Of a stretch of 64,000 nucleotides of DNA, positions 44,807-53,516 are shown piece after piece. Below the pieces are notes generated by a model. That model did not search any database, was not told where the DNA came from, and worked only from the letters and a program-made list of their open reading frames with translations. Positions within the stretch are counted from its first letter, which is position 1, and every line of letters starts with the position of its first letter. Origin of the DNA: Rhodovulum euryhalinum (lineage in GTDB: Bacteria; Pseudomonadota; Alphaproteobacteria; Rhodobacterales; Rhodobacteraceae); the NCBI RefSeq assembly GCF_004342445.1, contig NZ_SLWW01000013.1:51328-115327 (forward strand), read 5' to 3'. Both the position numbers and the translations under genes were made by a program.

Positions 44807-45069
44807 GCCTTCTGGTCGGCGACCAGCCCCTCGACCGCGCGCACGATCGCCGCGACCGACGAAATGTCGAAATCGCTCTCGGTCGGTTCGTTGGCGTTGA
44901 ACGGCACCTGGATGTCGAACGCCTCTTCGATGGCGAAGATCGACTCGACAAGTCCCAGGCTGTCGATTCCCAGGTCCTCGAGCGTCGACTCCATCTTCAC
45001 GTCCGAAGGTTCGAGCACGGCCTGCTCGGCGATGATCGCGATCACCTTGTCCTTCACGCTGTCCGACAT
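44803..45069 (-). CDS. Acyl carrier protein, second type
   Basis: An 88-residue acidic carrier protein. The phosphopantetheine site is Ser37 in EDLGIDSLGLVE. It differs from housekeeping AcpP (the usual DSLDTVE) and is not obviously AcpXL either. It overlaps the KAS gene by 4 bases and follows lpxD by 36 bases, which points to a dedicated acyl-donor function for the KAS and perhaps LpxD. Confidence 0.88.
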   Translation of the reverse strand: MSDSVKDKVIAIIAEQAVLEPSDVKMESTLEDLGIDSLGLVESIFAIEEAFDIQVPFNANEPTESDFDISSVAAIVRAVEGLVADQKA

Positions 45070-45105
45070 GGGGCTGCCTCTCTGCCTCGTTGATCCTGCG
45101 TGGAT

Positions 45106-46197
45106 TTAGTCGCTCCCGGGGCGCTTTGAAACCGATTTTTGCAGCTCGGCGACCTGCGCGAATAGCCGCGGCAGGCGGCGCAGCGCCTTGTAGACCTCGA
45201 CATGGGTCTCCATGCGCATCGCGGGATAGCCCAGCAGAACCCGGCCCTTCGGCGCATTGGTGAAGATCTTGGTCGCACCGCCCGCGATCACGTCATCGCC
45301 GACGAAGATGTTGTCGTTGACACCCACCTGCCCCGCGAACACCACCCGGTCGCCGATCCGCGACGATCCCGCGATGCCGACCTGCCCGCACAGCAGGCAG
45401 TCGCGCCCGATCTCGACGTTGTGGCCGACATGGACGAGGTTATCCAGCTTGGTGCCCGACCCGATCCGGGTGTCGCGGATCGTGCCGCGGTCGATGCAGG
45501 TATTCGCGCCGATCTCGACATCGTCGCCGATGCTGACCGCGCCCAGCGAATGGATGCGCGTCCAGCTTTGTGCCGCCGCGCCGCCGGCATCGCCCAGCGT
45601 CTCGCGCACCGTCTCGACGGCGGATTTCTCGGGCGTGACGAACGAGAACCCGTCCGCACCGATCACCGCCCCGGGCTGGATGATGACGCGCTCGCCAAGG
45701 ATCACCCGTGCGCCGATCCTGACACCCGCGTGGATCAACGCATCCGCCCCGATCAGGACATCCTCGGCGATGACGGTCTGCGCCGCGATCCGCGCCCGCG
45801 GCCCCACGACCGCGCGGGGGCCGATCACCACCAGCGGGCCGATCGCAGCCCCCGCGCCGATCCGGGCACTGGGGTCGATCACCGCGCTGGGATGGATGCC
45901 CGGTGCGATCTCGGGGCCGGGATCCATCAGCCGGGTCAGCCCGGACATCGCATAGCGCGGCCGCGGCACGAAGATCGCCGCCTCAAGGCCAAGGGCGCGC
46001 CAGTCCGCGCCGTCCCACAGGATCGCGGCGCGGGCCCGGCCGCGCGCAAGGCCATCGGCGTATTTCGGGTTCATCGCCAGGGCCAGCGCGTCGGGCCCGG
46101 CCTCGGCGGGTTCCGCGGCGCGCACGATCGGCAGGCTGCCGTCGCCCTCGACCCGCGCGCCAAGCGCGGTCGCGATCTGGTCGAGTGTGAACGTCAT
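45106..46197 (-). CDS. lpxD: UDP-3-O-(3-hydroxyacyl)glucosamine N-acyltransferase LpxD
   Basis: A 363-residue left-handed beta-helix acyltransferase, the third step of lipid A synthesis. The N-terminal uridine-binding domain (1-100) is followed by hexapeptide repeats from [20 protein letters not shown] to about 320. The catalytic His is in [14 protein letters not shown]. The start at 46197 gives [14 protein letters not shown], the family N-terminus. It has moved out of the bamA-fabZ-lpxA run to sit with an ACP and a KAS. Confidence 0.94.
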   Translation of the reverse strand: MTFTLDQIATALGARVEGDGSLPIVRAAEPAEAGPDALALAMNPKYADGLARGRARAAILWDGADWRALGLEAAIFVPRPRYAMSGLTRLMDPGPEIAPGIHPSAVIDPSARIGAGAAIGPLVVIGPRAVVGPRARIAAQTVIAEDVLIGADALIHAGVRIGARVILGERVIIQPGAVIGADGFSFVTPEKSAVETVRETLGDAGGAAAQSWTRIHSLGAVSIGDDVEIGANTCIDRGTIRDTRIGSGTKLDNLVHVGHNVEIGRDCLLCGQVGIAGSSRIGDRVVFAGQVGVNDNIFVGDDVIAGGATKIFTNAPKGRVLLGYPAMRMETHVEVYKALRRLPRLFAQVAELQKSVSKRPGSD

Positions 46198-46258
46198 GCC
46201 GACCCCCTGCCCGTGGCCGGGTCGGCAGCGCGCCGCCCGGTCCTCTTCGGGCCCGGAT

Positions 46259-47866
46259 CTACCCCCGAACCGGGGCGAGCGCCACCCCGGCCGCCTCGAG
46301 CGCCTCGAAAATCGCGGCGTCCCGGCCATAGACATCGCGCCGGTACTGCATGCGGCCCCTGGGGTCGGTCACTGCGGTGCGGTAGATGATGTGCACCGGC
46401 AGCGGTTGTTCCAGGTCCACCCGCGTCTCGCGCCCGGTGGCCAGCTTGGCGGCGAAGAAGCCCTTGGGGTCGTCGGTCTGCGCGGCCAGCAGCGCATAGG
46501 CGAAGTCGAACGGGTCGCCCAGCCGGATGCAGCCATGGCTGAATGCGCGCACCTCGCGGTCGAACAGCGATTTCGACGGCGTGTCATGCAGATAGATGTT
46601 GTAGGGGTTGGGGAACATGAACTTCACCAGACCCAGCGCATTCCCCCGCGACGGCGGTTGCTTGAGGTCGAACGGGAAGTTTCTGGCGGTGTAACGCGCG
46701 AAATCGATCGCGCCGCGGCTGACCACCCGGCCGCTGCCATCGACGAGTTGCAGATAGCCATGCGCGTTGGGGTTGGCCTGCATCCTGGGCAGGTATTCGT
46801 TGACGGCAATCGAGCGCGGCACGTTCCAGGTGGGGTTCACCACCATGTGCTCCATCACATCCGAGAACTCGGGCGTGCGCTGGTCGCTCTGGTTCTTGCC
46901 GACGACCGAGCGGGTCTGGAACACCACCTCGCCCTCTTCGATGATGCGGGCGTGGAAATCGGTGATGTTGACCAGCACGTGCCGGTCGCCGCGATCGTTG
47001 CCAAGCCAGCGCTCGCGTTCCATCGCGACCAGAACCGAACGCAACCGCGCCTCGGCGGGCAGGTTGATCTCGTCGATGGTGCCCGCGCCGGCGACGCCAT
47101 CTGGGGCGATGCCGTGGTCAAGCTGGAAGGCCTGCACCGCCGTTTGCAGCGCCGCGTCATAGGTGGCCGCGGCACTGCGCGACAGATACCCCATCGCAAT
47201 CATGCGGTTGCGCAGCGCGATGACAGCCGCGCCGGACTGTCCCGGGCGCAGCGTGCCGCGCGGCACCTCGGGGCCCCAGCCGCCCTCGGCGATCAGCCGT
47301 TCCAGGCGCATCTTCTCGCGCAGGAGGCGGGCATATTCGGGGCTGCGCGGCGCGAGGCTGCGCAGGAAGGCGGCGGGATCGTCGGTGGCGGCAATCCGGG
47401 CCAGCAGCGTGGCCGGGTCGGGGCGGGCGATCTCGCGCTTGATGTCGGACAGCACGCGGCCCGGTTCGATCACCCCGGAGCTCACGTCGTGGGCATAGGC
47501 AAGGAACATGTCCATCGCCGCGACTTCGGCCCGGCCGATGTCGCGCAGGCTGCGCGCACCACGGAATGCCGCTATCAGCGCCTCGGGATCGTAACGCGAG
47601 GCGGGCAGCCCATGGTCGGGCGCCTGCGCCAGCACGGACAGCAGCGCCGCGCGCCGGTCGGCGGCCTCGGCCGACGTCCAGAACGGTGCATAGCCGCGTT
47701 GCCGGTAGAAGGCCGCAATGGCGTCGTCCTTGGCGGCTGCCTCGGCCACCGCCTGGCGGAACGCCGTCAGGTCCATCGCCGCGTTGGCAGGCGCAGGAGC
47801 GCCCAGCCCGAGCACCACCGCGGCCACACCGGCCATCAGACCCCGGCGCAGATCAACAAAACGCAT
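46259..47866 (-). CDS. L,D-transpeptidase (LdtD/YcbB type)
   Basis: A 535-residue periplasmic enzyme forming 3-3 peptidoglycan crosslinks. Signal peptide 1-29 (cleavage at ANA-AM), a helical scaffold domain, a PG_binding_1 domain (about 205-275: [22 protein letters not shown]) and a YkuD catalytic domain with His and Cys in [12 protein letters not shown] (Cys446). Start at ATG 47866; a TTG lies directly before it. It is divergent from a YcbK/MepK-like gene, the same partner as in E. coli ycbB-ycbK. Confidence 0.93.
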   Translation of the reverse strand: MRFVDLRRGLMAGVAAVVLGLGAPAPANAAMDLTAFRQAVAEAAAKDDAIAAFYRQRGYAPFWTSAEAADRRAALLSVLAQAPDHGLPASRYDPEALIAAFRGARSLRDIGRAEVAAMDMFLAYAHDVSSGVIEPGRVLSDIKREIARPDPATLLARIAATDDPAAFLRSLAPRSPEYARLLREKMRLERLIAEGGWGPEVPRGTLRPGQSGAAVIALRNRMIAMGYLSRSAAATYDAALQTAVQAFQLDHGIAPDGVAGAGTIDEINLPAEARLRSVLVAMERERWLGNDRGDRHVLVNITDFHARIIEEGEVVFQTRSVVGKNQSDQRTPEFSDVMEHMVVNPTWNVPRSIAVNEYLPRMQANPNAHGYLQLVDGSGRVVSRGAIDFARYTARNFPFDLKQPPSRGNALGLVKFMFPNPYNIYLHDTPSKSLFDREVRAFSHGCIRLGDPFDFAYALLAAQTDDPKGFFAAKLATGRETRVDLEQPLPVHIIYRTAVTDPRGRMQYRRDVYGRDAAIFEALEAAGVALAPVRG

Positions 47867-48197
47867 CAACCCATTCCCCCGTCAGGCTTTCCGGTCGCGC
47901 ACGCAAGTTTCGACATTCGAACAATCCCGTCATGCTGTCCACACACAAATCCGCAAGACGCCAACGAAATTCCCGATCCTGTTGCAAGAATCCAGCGGCC
48001 GTCGAAAAAGCACCATATGCCCCAAGAGTGAGCAAATTCTTGCCGGTTTGCCCCTGCGCGGCGGATCCGCGACGAATCGATGCTTGGCGGAAATGGGCGG
48101 ATGTGCGATAGACGCGTTGGGCAGGCAAGTATGGCCCGAGGCAAAAAACGCCGTGAAATCGCGGCATTGGAACGAAACTGGGGCAGGCGGAGAAAAT
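47867..48197. other. Divergent gap between L,D-transpeptidase and MepK-like genes
   Basis: About 330 bases of lower G+C content than its surroundings. No coding region. It must hold both promoters. GGGGGA precedes the transpeptidase ATG and GGCGGAGA the other. No single promoter stands out. Confidence 0.4.
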
Positions 48198-48764
48198 ATG
48201 CACATGACCCAGAACGGCATTTCGCGCCGCAGTCTGTTAGCTGCGTTCGCTGCGACAACCGTTGCGGCTGCACCGACCTTCGCGAACGCTTTCGGGCTTC
48301 TTCGGGGCGCTGGAGATATCCGGCGGATCCGGATGTATTCCGGGCGCACCGGCGAAAGCATCGACACGATCTACTGGATCGAAGGCGATTACATCAAGGA
48401 AGCCGTCAAGGAGATCAACCACTTCATGCGCGACTGGCGCAACGATCAGGTGGTCTCGATGGATATTCGCAACTTCGACATCATGGCGGCAGCCCACAGC
48501 CTGATGGATGTGGACGAGCCCTATATGCTGCTGTCGGGCTATCGCAGCCCGCAGACCAACGCCATGTTGCGGGCGCGCTCCAAGGGCGTGGCAAAGAACT
48601 CGCTGCACATGAAGGGCCAGGCGGCCGACCTGCGGCTGAAAAGCCGGTCGGTGAGCCAGATCGCGCGGGCGGCCGGGGCGTGCAACGCGGGCGGCGTCGG
48701 GCGTTATTCCGGTTCGAACTTCGTGCACATGGATTGCGGCCCGGTGCGCACCTGGGGCCGCTGA
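48198..48764 (+). CDS. YcbK/DUF882 family murein endopeptidase (MepK-like)
   Basis: A 188-residue exported protein. Its N-terminus is Tat-like: SRRSLLAAFAATTVAAAPTFANA carries the twin arginine and a cleavage site. The DUF882 (Peptidase_M15_2) domain follows, with the Zn-binding pattern SGYRSPQTNAMLR, SLHMKGQAADLR and FVHMDCG. E. coli MepK cleaves 3-3 and 4-3 crosslinks and is encoded beside LdtD; here the two are divergent. Start at 48198; the ATG at 48204 is also possible. Confidence 0.9.
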   Translation: MHMTQNGISRRSLLAAFAATTVAAAPTFANAFGLLRGAGDIRRIRMYSGRTGESIDTIYWIEGDYIKEAVKEINHFMRDWRNDQVVSMDIRNFDIMAAAHSLMDVDEPYMLLSGYRSPQTNAMLRARSKGVAKNSLHMKGQAADLRLKSRSVSQIARAAGACNAGGVGRYSGSNFVHMDCGPVRTWGR

Positions 48765-48791
48765 GCCGCGGATCACCGATCCGGAACGAAC

Positions 48792-48815
48792 AAGGCGCCC
48801 TGCGGGGCGCCTTTT
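48792..48815 (+). terminator. Rho-independent terminator after the MepK-like gene
   Basis: AGGCGCCC (48793-48800) pairs with GGGCGCCT (48805-48812), a perfect 8-bp stem with a 4-base loop and a TTTT tail. It separates the gene from the convergent cytochrome b gene. Confidence 0.8.
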
Positions 48816-48840
48816 CGCATGCCGGCGGGGTTTCCTCCAG

Positions 48841-49560
48841 TCAGTCGACCAGCCGCCAAGTCTCGTGCCGTTCGAGATAGGCCTCCTGCTCGGGTGTCAG
48901 TGCCACCGTCTCGGTGCCCACGATCATCGGCCGCACACCTTCGCGGAAGGAATGGCCGATGGTCAGAAGATAGATGTGCAGGATCACGAAACCCGCAACG
49001 ATCCAGGCGACCGCGAGATGGACATTCGCCACCAGTTCGAGCCAGAACGGCGCATTCGGCAGCGTCTCCCAGAAATTGTAGGTCAGATAGACCAGCCCCG
49101 TGCCCCAGACCAGCGGGAAGACCACCGTCTTGAGCGCCGCATACGCCATCGCCTGAAGCGGGTTGAGCCGCTGCGCGAGGCTTTTCTGGTAGGGATGGTG
49201 TTCGCCCTTGAACACGCCGAAGGCATAGTAGCGCGCCACGGCGAACAGGCCGAACACCCGCGGCAGAAAGACCTTCCAGTTGCCGGTGGTCATCAGCCAG
49301 AAGGTGGCGAAGACCCACAGCAGCAGAAGCGCCAGCGCCACCAGCGTGTGCAGGCGGACCGCCATCTCGAAGCTGAGCAGGTTGTGCCAGCCATTCATGC
49401 CGAGCCCGGTGAACATCAGGATCACGATCGAGCCCGCCTGCGACCAGTGCCAGAGCCGCTCGAACCGGGGATAGATCAGGACCTCGCGCTCGGCGCAGTC
49501 CGGGCAGGGCGTCAGGCCGCGTTCGAACGGCGCCGGGGGCTTGTGGCTGGTATCAGTCAT
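48841..49560 (-). CDS. Membrane cytochrome b (quinol-linked partner)
   Basis: A 239-residue protein of the cytochrome b561/thiosulfate-reductase-like family, with about four to five hydrophobic segments. The likely haem-ligating histidines are in RFERLWHWSQAG, RLHTLVALAL, LVANVHLAVAWIV and VILHIYLLTIGHSF. A cysteine pair occurs in LTPCPDCAEREVL. It overlaps the octahaem cytochrome gene by 8 bases, so it probably links the quinone pool to that periplasmic enzyme. Confidence 0.83.
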   Translation of the reverse strand: MTDTSHKPPAPFERGLTPCPDCAEREVLIYPRFERLWHWSQAGSIVILMFTGLGMNGWHNLLSFEMAVRLHTLVALALLLLWVFATFWLMTTGNWKVFLPRVFGLFAVARYYAFGVFKGEHHPYQKSLAQRLNPLQAMAYAALKTVVFPLVWGTGLVYLTYNFWETLPNAPFWLELVANVHLAVAWIVAGFVILHIYLLTIGHSFREGVRPMIVGTETVALTPEQEAYLERHETWRLVD

Positions 49561-51193
49561 GGGTCGTCCCTCCCTTTCCGCCTCGGGTGATCAGCCGCAG
49601 CACGGTGTGCAGCATCACGCCTGCCGCCATCATGGCAAAGACCAGCATGCCCGCCAGCGCGCCCCAACTGAGGGGGCGCGAGCCGGGCATGTAGAACCCG
49701 CTCAGCCCGGCAAGCCGCCCGTTCTCGGCATGGCAATCCCGGCAGGCAAGCGCGTTCTCGGCAGGCGCCACCATATGGGTGATCGGCCAGTACATATGGG
49801 TATCGACGAACCCGTACTGGCCGGAATACTCGGCCCCCGCAGCCTTCATCCCCGCCTCGATCGCCTTGGACCAGTCGAAATTGGTCCAGAAGGCGGTATC
49901 GGTCGTCGGGCCCCAGACATTGGAATAGGCCAGCTTGTTCAGCCCCGAGTCATAGGCCTGGCGCCCCTCCATCCGCTTGAACGGCCAGATGCGCGAGCGG
50001 CCATCGTCAGGACTGCCGTCGATCCGGTTGATCTCGACCACGCCGGTCGGGTCGATGACCTCGTCGGTGGTGGTATAGTTCACCTGCCCGTTGAACCAGG
50101 CGTAGTGCGGCACGACGTTCTCGCCCCATTCGAAATCGCCCTTGGTGGCGAGATAGGTGTGCAGCGCCTTGCCGTCGCCCTGGACATAGCCTTCCTCGTG
50201 CACCGGTTTGCCCGCCGCATCCATCCTGCCGGCGGTCGACCAGTCCCAGCCGGTCTTGGTGGCGACACCACCCCGGGCAAAGCTGGGAATGTGGCAGGTC
50301 TGGCACGCGACCCGGTCGACATGGTCGTTCAGCTTCGTCCCCGTGACCGACAGCGCCTTGTGGGGCGCATTGCCGTGGCAGCTTTCGCAGGTGGCAACGT
50401 CCTGGCGGACCTGGCCGGGCTTGCCGGTGCCCTCGGGGTCCATCGCGTGGACGTCATAGCGCGAGCCCGCGAAGATGTGCTTGTCGGAATGGTGGCAGGT
50501 CGAGCAGGTGAAATTCTCGCCGTCCGGCGACATGTGGACATCCACCTCGGGGCTGGGGTGGTAGAGCACCGACGACAGGTCACCATGCTTCACGTTGTCC
50601 CCACCGCCGCCGTAGAAATGGCAGGACCCGCAATTCTCGCGCCCCGGCTGGCCGACGCTTTGCGCCGCCTTCTTCAGATCCACCACCCAGGCGTCGGCGC
50701 CGGTGATGGTCTTGCCCTTCGCCTCGAGCGGCGGGTGGCCGGCGGCGGAGTCGAGCTTGGTGTATTGCCCGGACGTGTCGTGGCAGACCAGGCAATCCAC
50801 CGCCGTTGCCTCGGCCGGCGGAGGTTCGCTCATGTCGGTCCAGCCATAGCCGGTGTGGCACGAGGTGCAGCGCGGCTCGTTCGAGGCGACGTTGCCGCAG
50901 AACGAATTGACGACATTGCTCTTGCCGAGGATCTGCCCGGTCGAGGGGCTCTCGAACTCCCATTTCCAGTGGACCGAGTGCTTGACCTGGGTCGCAGCCT
51001 CGGTGTGGCAGGACAGGCAGGCCTCGGTCACCTCGGGGCCTGATGCGAAATCCTTCTGCAATTCCTTGAGCTTGGAATGATCCGTGGTACTTTCGGAAAT
51101 CTGTGGTGCGGCATCCTGCGCGGCTGCGCCCAATGCCCCGCACAGCCCGATGATCGCGGCCAGACCCACCGCTCCAATTCCGTATCCGCGCAT
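49553..51193 (-). CDS. Octahaem c-type cytochrome, tetrathionate reductase (OTR) family
   Basis: A 546-residue exported multihaem protein. Signal peptide 1-26. Eight CxxCH haem sites: near residues 59 (CLSCH), 109 (CTSCH), 134 (CLVCH), 188 (CGSCH), 230 (CSTCH), 269 (CESCH), 297 (CQTCH) and about 500 (CRDCH). The C-terminus has one transmembrane helix (GALAGMLVFAMMAAGVMLHTVL). OTR relatives reduce tetrathionate, nitrite or hydroxylamine; the physiological substrate is not settled. The start at 51193 is supported by GGGAGG with a 7-base gap. It overlaps cytochrome b by 8 bases. Confidence 0.88.
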   Translation of the reverse strand: MRGYGIGAVGLAAIIGLCGALGAAAQDAAPQISESTTDHSKLKELQKDFASGPEVTEACLSCHTEAATQVKHSVHWKWEFESPSTGQILGKSNVVNSFCGNVASNEPRCTSCHTGYGWTDMSEPPPAEATAVDCLVCHDTSGQYTKLDSAAGHPPLEAKGKTITGADAWVVDLKKAAQSVGQPGRENCGSCHFYGGGGDNVKHGDLSSVLYHPSPEVDVHMSPDGENFTCSTCHHSDKHIFAGSRYDVHAMDPEGTGKPGQVRQDVATCESCHGNAPHKALSVTGTKLNDHVDRVACQTCHIPSFARGGVATKTGWDWSTAGRMDAAGKPVHEEGYVQGDGKALHTYLATKGDFEWGENVVPHYAWFNGQVNYTTTDEVIDPTGVVEINRIDGSPDDGRSRIWPFKRMEGRQAYDSGLNKLAYSNVWGPTTDTAFWTNFDWSKAIEAGMKAAGAEYSGQYGFVDTHMYWPITHMVAPAENALACRDCHAENGRLAGLSGFYMPGSRPLSWGALAGMLVFAMMAAGVMLHTVLRLITRGGKGGTTHD

Positions 51194-51239
51194 GTCCGTC
51201 CCTCCCGCTGCGCACCTTGGCACAACCCGTGTATCCCAA

Positions 51240-51267
51240 AGTATACTCGAAACCAAAGCTGAGTCAC
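51240..51267 (-). promoter_or_regulatory. Predicted promoter of the octahaem cytochrome operon
   Basis: Read on the - strand: -35 GTGACT (complement of 51262-51267), a 16-base spacer, and -10 TATACT (complement of 51240-51245). Transcription should start near 51233, about 40 bases before the ATG. Confidence 0.5.
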
Positions 51268-51276
51268 GGAAATATC

Positions 51277-51291
51277 TTATAATCGTTATAA
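51277..51291. promoter_or_regulatory. Palindrome at about -51 of the octahaem cytochrome promoter
   Basis: TTATAA, TCG, TTATAA: two identical self-complementary halves with a 3-base spacer. It lies just upstream of the predicted -35, where activators usually bind. The regulator is not recognised. It lies in the same 272-base gap as the sqdB promoter. Confidence 0.4.
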
Positions 51292-51465
51292 CGCAGGTCA
51301 CTCCGCCGCAGGGGGGCGTGGGGCTGGAAACCTGCATCCATTTGTGGCCAAATCCGCGCACCGGATGGCAGCGACACAAAACCTTCAAATGAAAGCGGGA
51401 AAAGGCTGCCATGACAGCACGGGCGCGGCACGCTGCCCGCCCACAAGGTCCGAAAGGAGAAGTCG

Positions 51466-52683
51466 ATGAAGATTGCGGTTCTCGGAGGCGATGGTTTCTG
51501 CGGCTGGCCCACCTCGCTGCATTTGTCCAACCTGGGCCACGAGGTTCACATCATCGACAACCTCAGCCGGCGCTGGATCGACACGGAACTGGGTGTGCAG
51601 TCGCTGACGCCGATGGATTCGATCCAGGAACGCTGCCGCATCTGGAAGGAGGTCACGGGCGAGAAGATCCACTTCCACCTGATCGACCTGGCCAAGGAAT
51701 ACTACCGCCTGCGCGACTGGCTGGCCAAGGAACGCCCCGAGGCGATCATCCACTTCGCCGAACAGCGCGCCGCGCCCTATTCGATGATCTCGGACCGCCA
51801 CAAGATCTACACCGTCGACAACAACATCAACGCGACCCACAACCTGCTGGTCGCGATGGTGGAAATCGGGCTGGACGCGCATCTGGTGCACCTCGGCACG
51901 ATGGGCGTCTATGGCTATTCGACCATCGGCGCGCCGATCCCCGAGGGCTATCTGGACGTGTCGATCGACACGCCCAGCGGCGCGAAGGGGATGGAGATCC
52001 TCTATCCGACGCGGCCCGGCTCGGTCTATCACATGACCAAGTCGCTCGATCAGATCCTGTTCCAGTTCTACGCCCAGAACGACGGCGTCCGGATCACCGA
52101 CCTGCATCAGGGTATCGTCTGGGGCACCAACACCGACCAGACTAGGCGCCATCCGCAGCTGGTCAACCGCTTCGACTATGACGGCGACTACGGCACCGTG
52201 CTGAACCGGTTCCTGGCCCAGGCTGCCATCGACTATCCGCTGACGGTGCACGGCACGGGCGGACAGACGCGAGCCTTCATCCACATCCAGGACACGGTGC
52301 GCTGCGTCGAACTGGCGCTGAAGGACGCGCCGGAGCGCGGTGACAGGGTGAAGATCTTCAACCAGATGACCGAGACGCACCGGGTGCGCGACCTGGCCGA
52401 ACTGGTGGCGAAGATGACCGGCGCCCGGATCGCCTACCTGCCGAACCCGCGGAAAGAGGCCGCCGAGAACGAACTGGTGGTGAAGAACGACCACTTCCTC
52501 GACCTCGGTCTGAACCCGATCACGCTGCAGGAGGGCCTGCTGGAAGAGGTGATCGAGGTGGCGAAGAAATTCGCCCATCGCGTCGACCGCTCGCGCGTGC
52601 CCTGCGTGTCCGCCTGGACCAAGGACATCGCCACCCGTGTCGTCCACGATGTCGAGGGCAAGAAGCTCAAGTCCGTATCGTGA
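51466..52683 (+). CDS. sqdB: UDP-sulfoquinovose synthase
   Basis: A 405-residue short-chain dehydrogenase/epimerase-type enzyme forming UDP-sulfoquinovose from UDP-glucose and sulfite, for the sulfolipid SQDG. NAD site LGGDGFCGWPTS (7-16), catalytic Thr145, Tyr188 and Lys192 (HLGTMGVYGY; YHMTKS), plus the long SQD1 insertion DLGVQSLTPMD-like segment. AAAGGAGAAG precedes the ATG. First gene of sqdB-sqdD-sqdC, in the same order as the Rhodobacter sphaeroides operon. Confidence 0.95.
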   Translation: MKIAVLGGDGFCGWPTSLHLSNLGHEVHIIDNLSRRWIDTELGVQSLTPMDSIQERCRIWKEVTGEKIHFHLIDLAKEYYRLRDWLAKERPEAIIHFAEQRAAPYSMISDRHKIYTVDNNINATHNLLVAMVEIGLDAHLVHLGTMGVYGYSTIGAPIPEGYLDVSIDTPSGAKGMEILYPTRPGSVYHMTKSLDQILFQFYAQNDGVRITDLHQGIVWGTNTDQTRRHPQLVNRFDYDGDYGTVLNRFLAQAAIDYPLTVHGTGGQTRAFIHIQDTVRCVELALKDAPERGDRVKIFNQMTETHRVRDLAELVAKMTGARIAYLPNPRKEAAENELVVKNDHFLDLGLNPITLQEGLLEEVIEVAKKFAHRVDRSRVPCVSAWTKDIATRVVHDVEGKKLKSVS

Positions 52684-53516
52684 GCGACGGCCTCAGGCCC
52701 GCCGCCCCGGCGCGCGGGCGCCTTGCCTATGTCACCCTGGTCACCAACGCGGATTTCGCGTTGGGGGCCAAGGCGTTGGTCCGCTCTCTTCAGACGACGC
52801 GGACCGAGGCCGAGGTTTGCGTGCTGCATACCGGCGGGGTGCCCGGGGACAGCCTGGCGCCGCTGGCCGACTTGGGCGCGCGGCTGGTCGAGACCGACCT
52901 CCTGCCCACCTCCGACGCCTTCAACGCGGCCCATGCGCGCGACCGCATCCACGGCCTGGCCCCCTTCACCAGGGGCGAGAAGCCCGCGTTCCACACGCCG
53001 CTCGACAATTTCTGCAAGCTGCGGCTCTGGCAGCTCGACTACGAGCGCGTGGTGTTCCTGGATGCCGACACGCTGGTGCTGCAGAATATCGACCGGCTGT
53101 TCCACTATCCCGAGTTCTGCGCCGCGCCGAACGTCTACGAAAGCCTTGCCGATTTCCACCGGATGAACTCGGGCGTCTTCACCGCAAGGCCCGATCCCGC
53201 GACCTATGACCGGATGCTGGCGCGGCTCGACGCGCCGGGGGCGTTCTGGCGGCGCACCGACCAGACCTTCCTGCAGGACTTCTTCCCCGGCTGGCACGGC
53301 CTGCCGGTATTCGACAACATGCTGCAATATGTCTGGTTCAACCTGCCCGAGCTGTGGTCCTGGCCCGACATCCGCGTGCTGCATTTCCAGTATGAAAAGC
53401 CGTGGCAGGACCACGCCAAGGCCGACCGCCTGCGCCCGCTGATCGAGTTGTGGCGCGCCTATGAGCGCGGCGAGGACATCCCCGATCCGGCCACCCTGCC
53501 CGGCCCCCGCGCATGA
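52680..53516 (+). CDS. sqdD: Glycosyltransferase SqdD (sulfolipid synthesis)
   Basis: A 278-residue GT8-like glycosyltransferase (glycogenin fold). The DxD motif is in ERVVFLDADTLVLQNI; NADFALGAKALVRSL is the N-terminal nucleotide-binding start, and MNSGVF follows the acceptor loop. In R. sphaeroides SqdD is thought to move the sulfoquinovose to the lipid acceptor. The start is GTG in the GTGA overlap with sqdB, and the end overlaps sqdC by 4 bases. Confidence 0.9.
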   Translation: MSDGLRPAAPARGRLAYVTLVTNADFALGAKALVRSLQTTRTEAEVCVLHTGGVPGDSLAPLADLGARLVETDLLPTSDAFNAAHARDRIHGLAPFTRGEKPAFHTPLDNFCKLRLWQLDYERVVFLDADTLVLQNIDRLFHYPEFCAAPNVYESLADFHRMNSGVFTARPDPATYDRMLARLDAPGAFWRRTDQTFLQDFFPGWHGLPVFDNMLQYVWFNLPELWSWPDIRVLHFQYEKPWQDHAKADRLRPLIELWRAYERGEDIPDPATLPGPRA

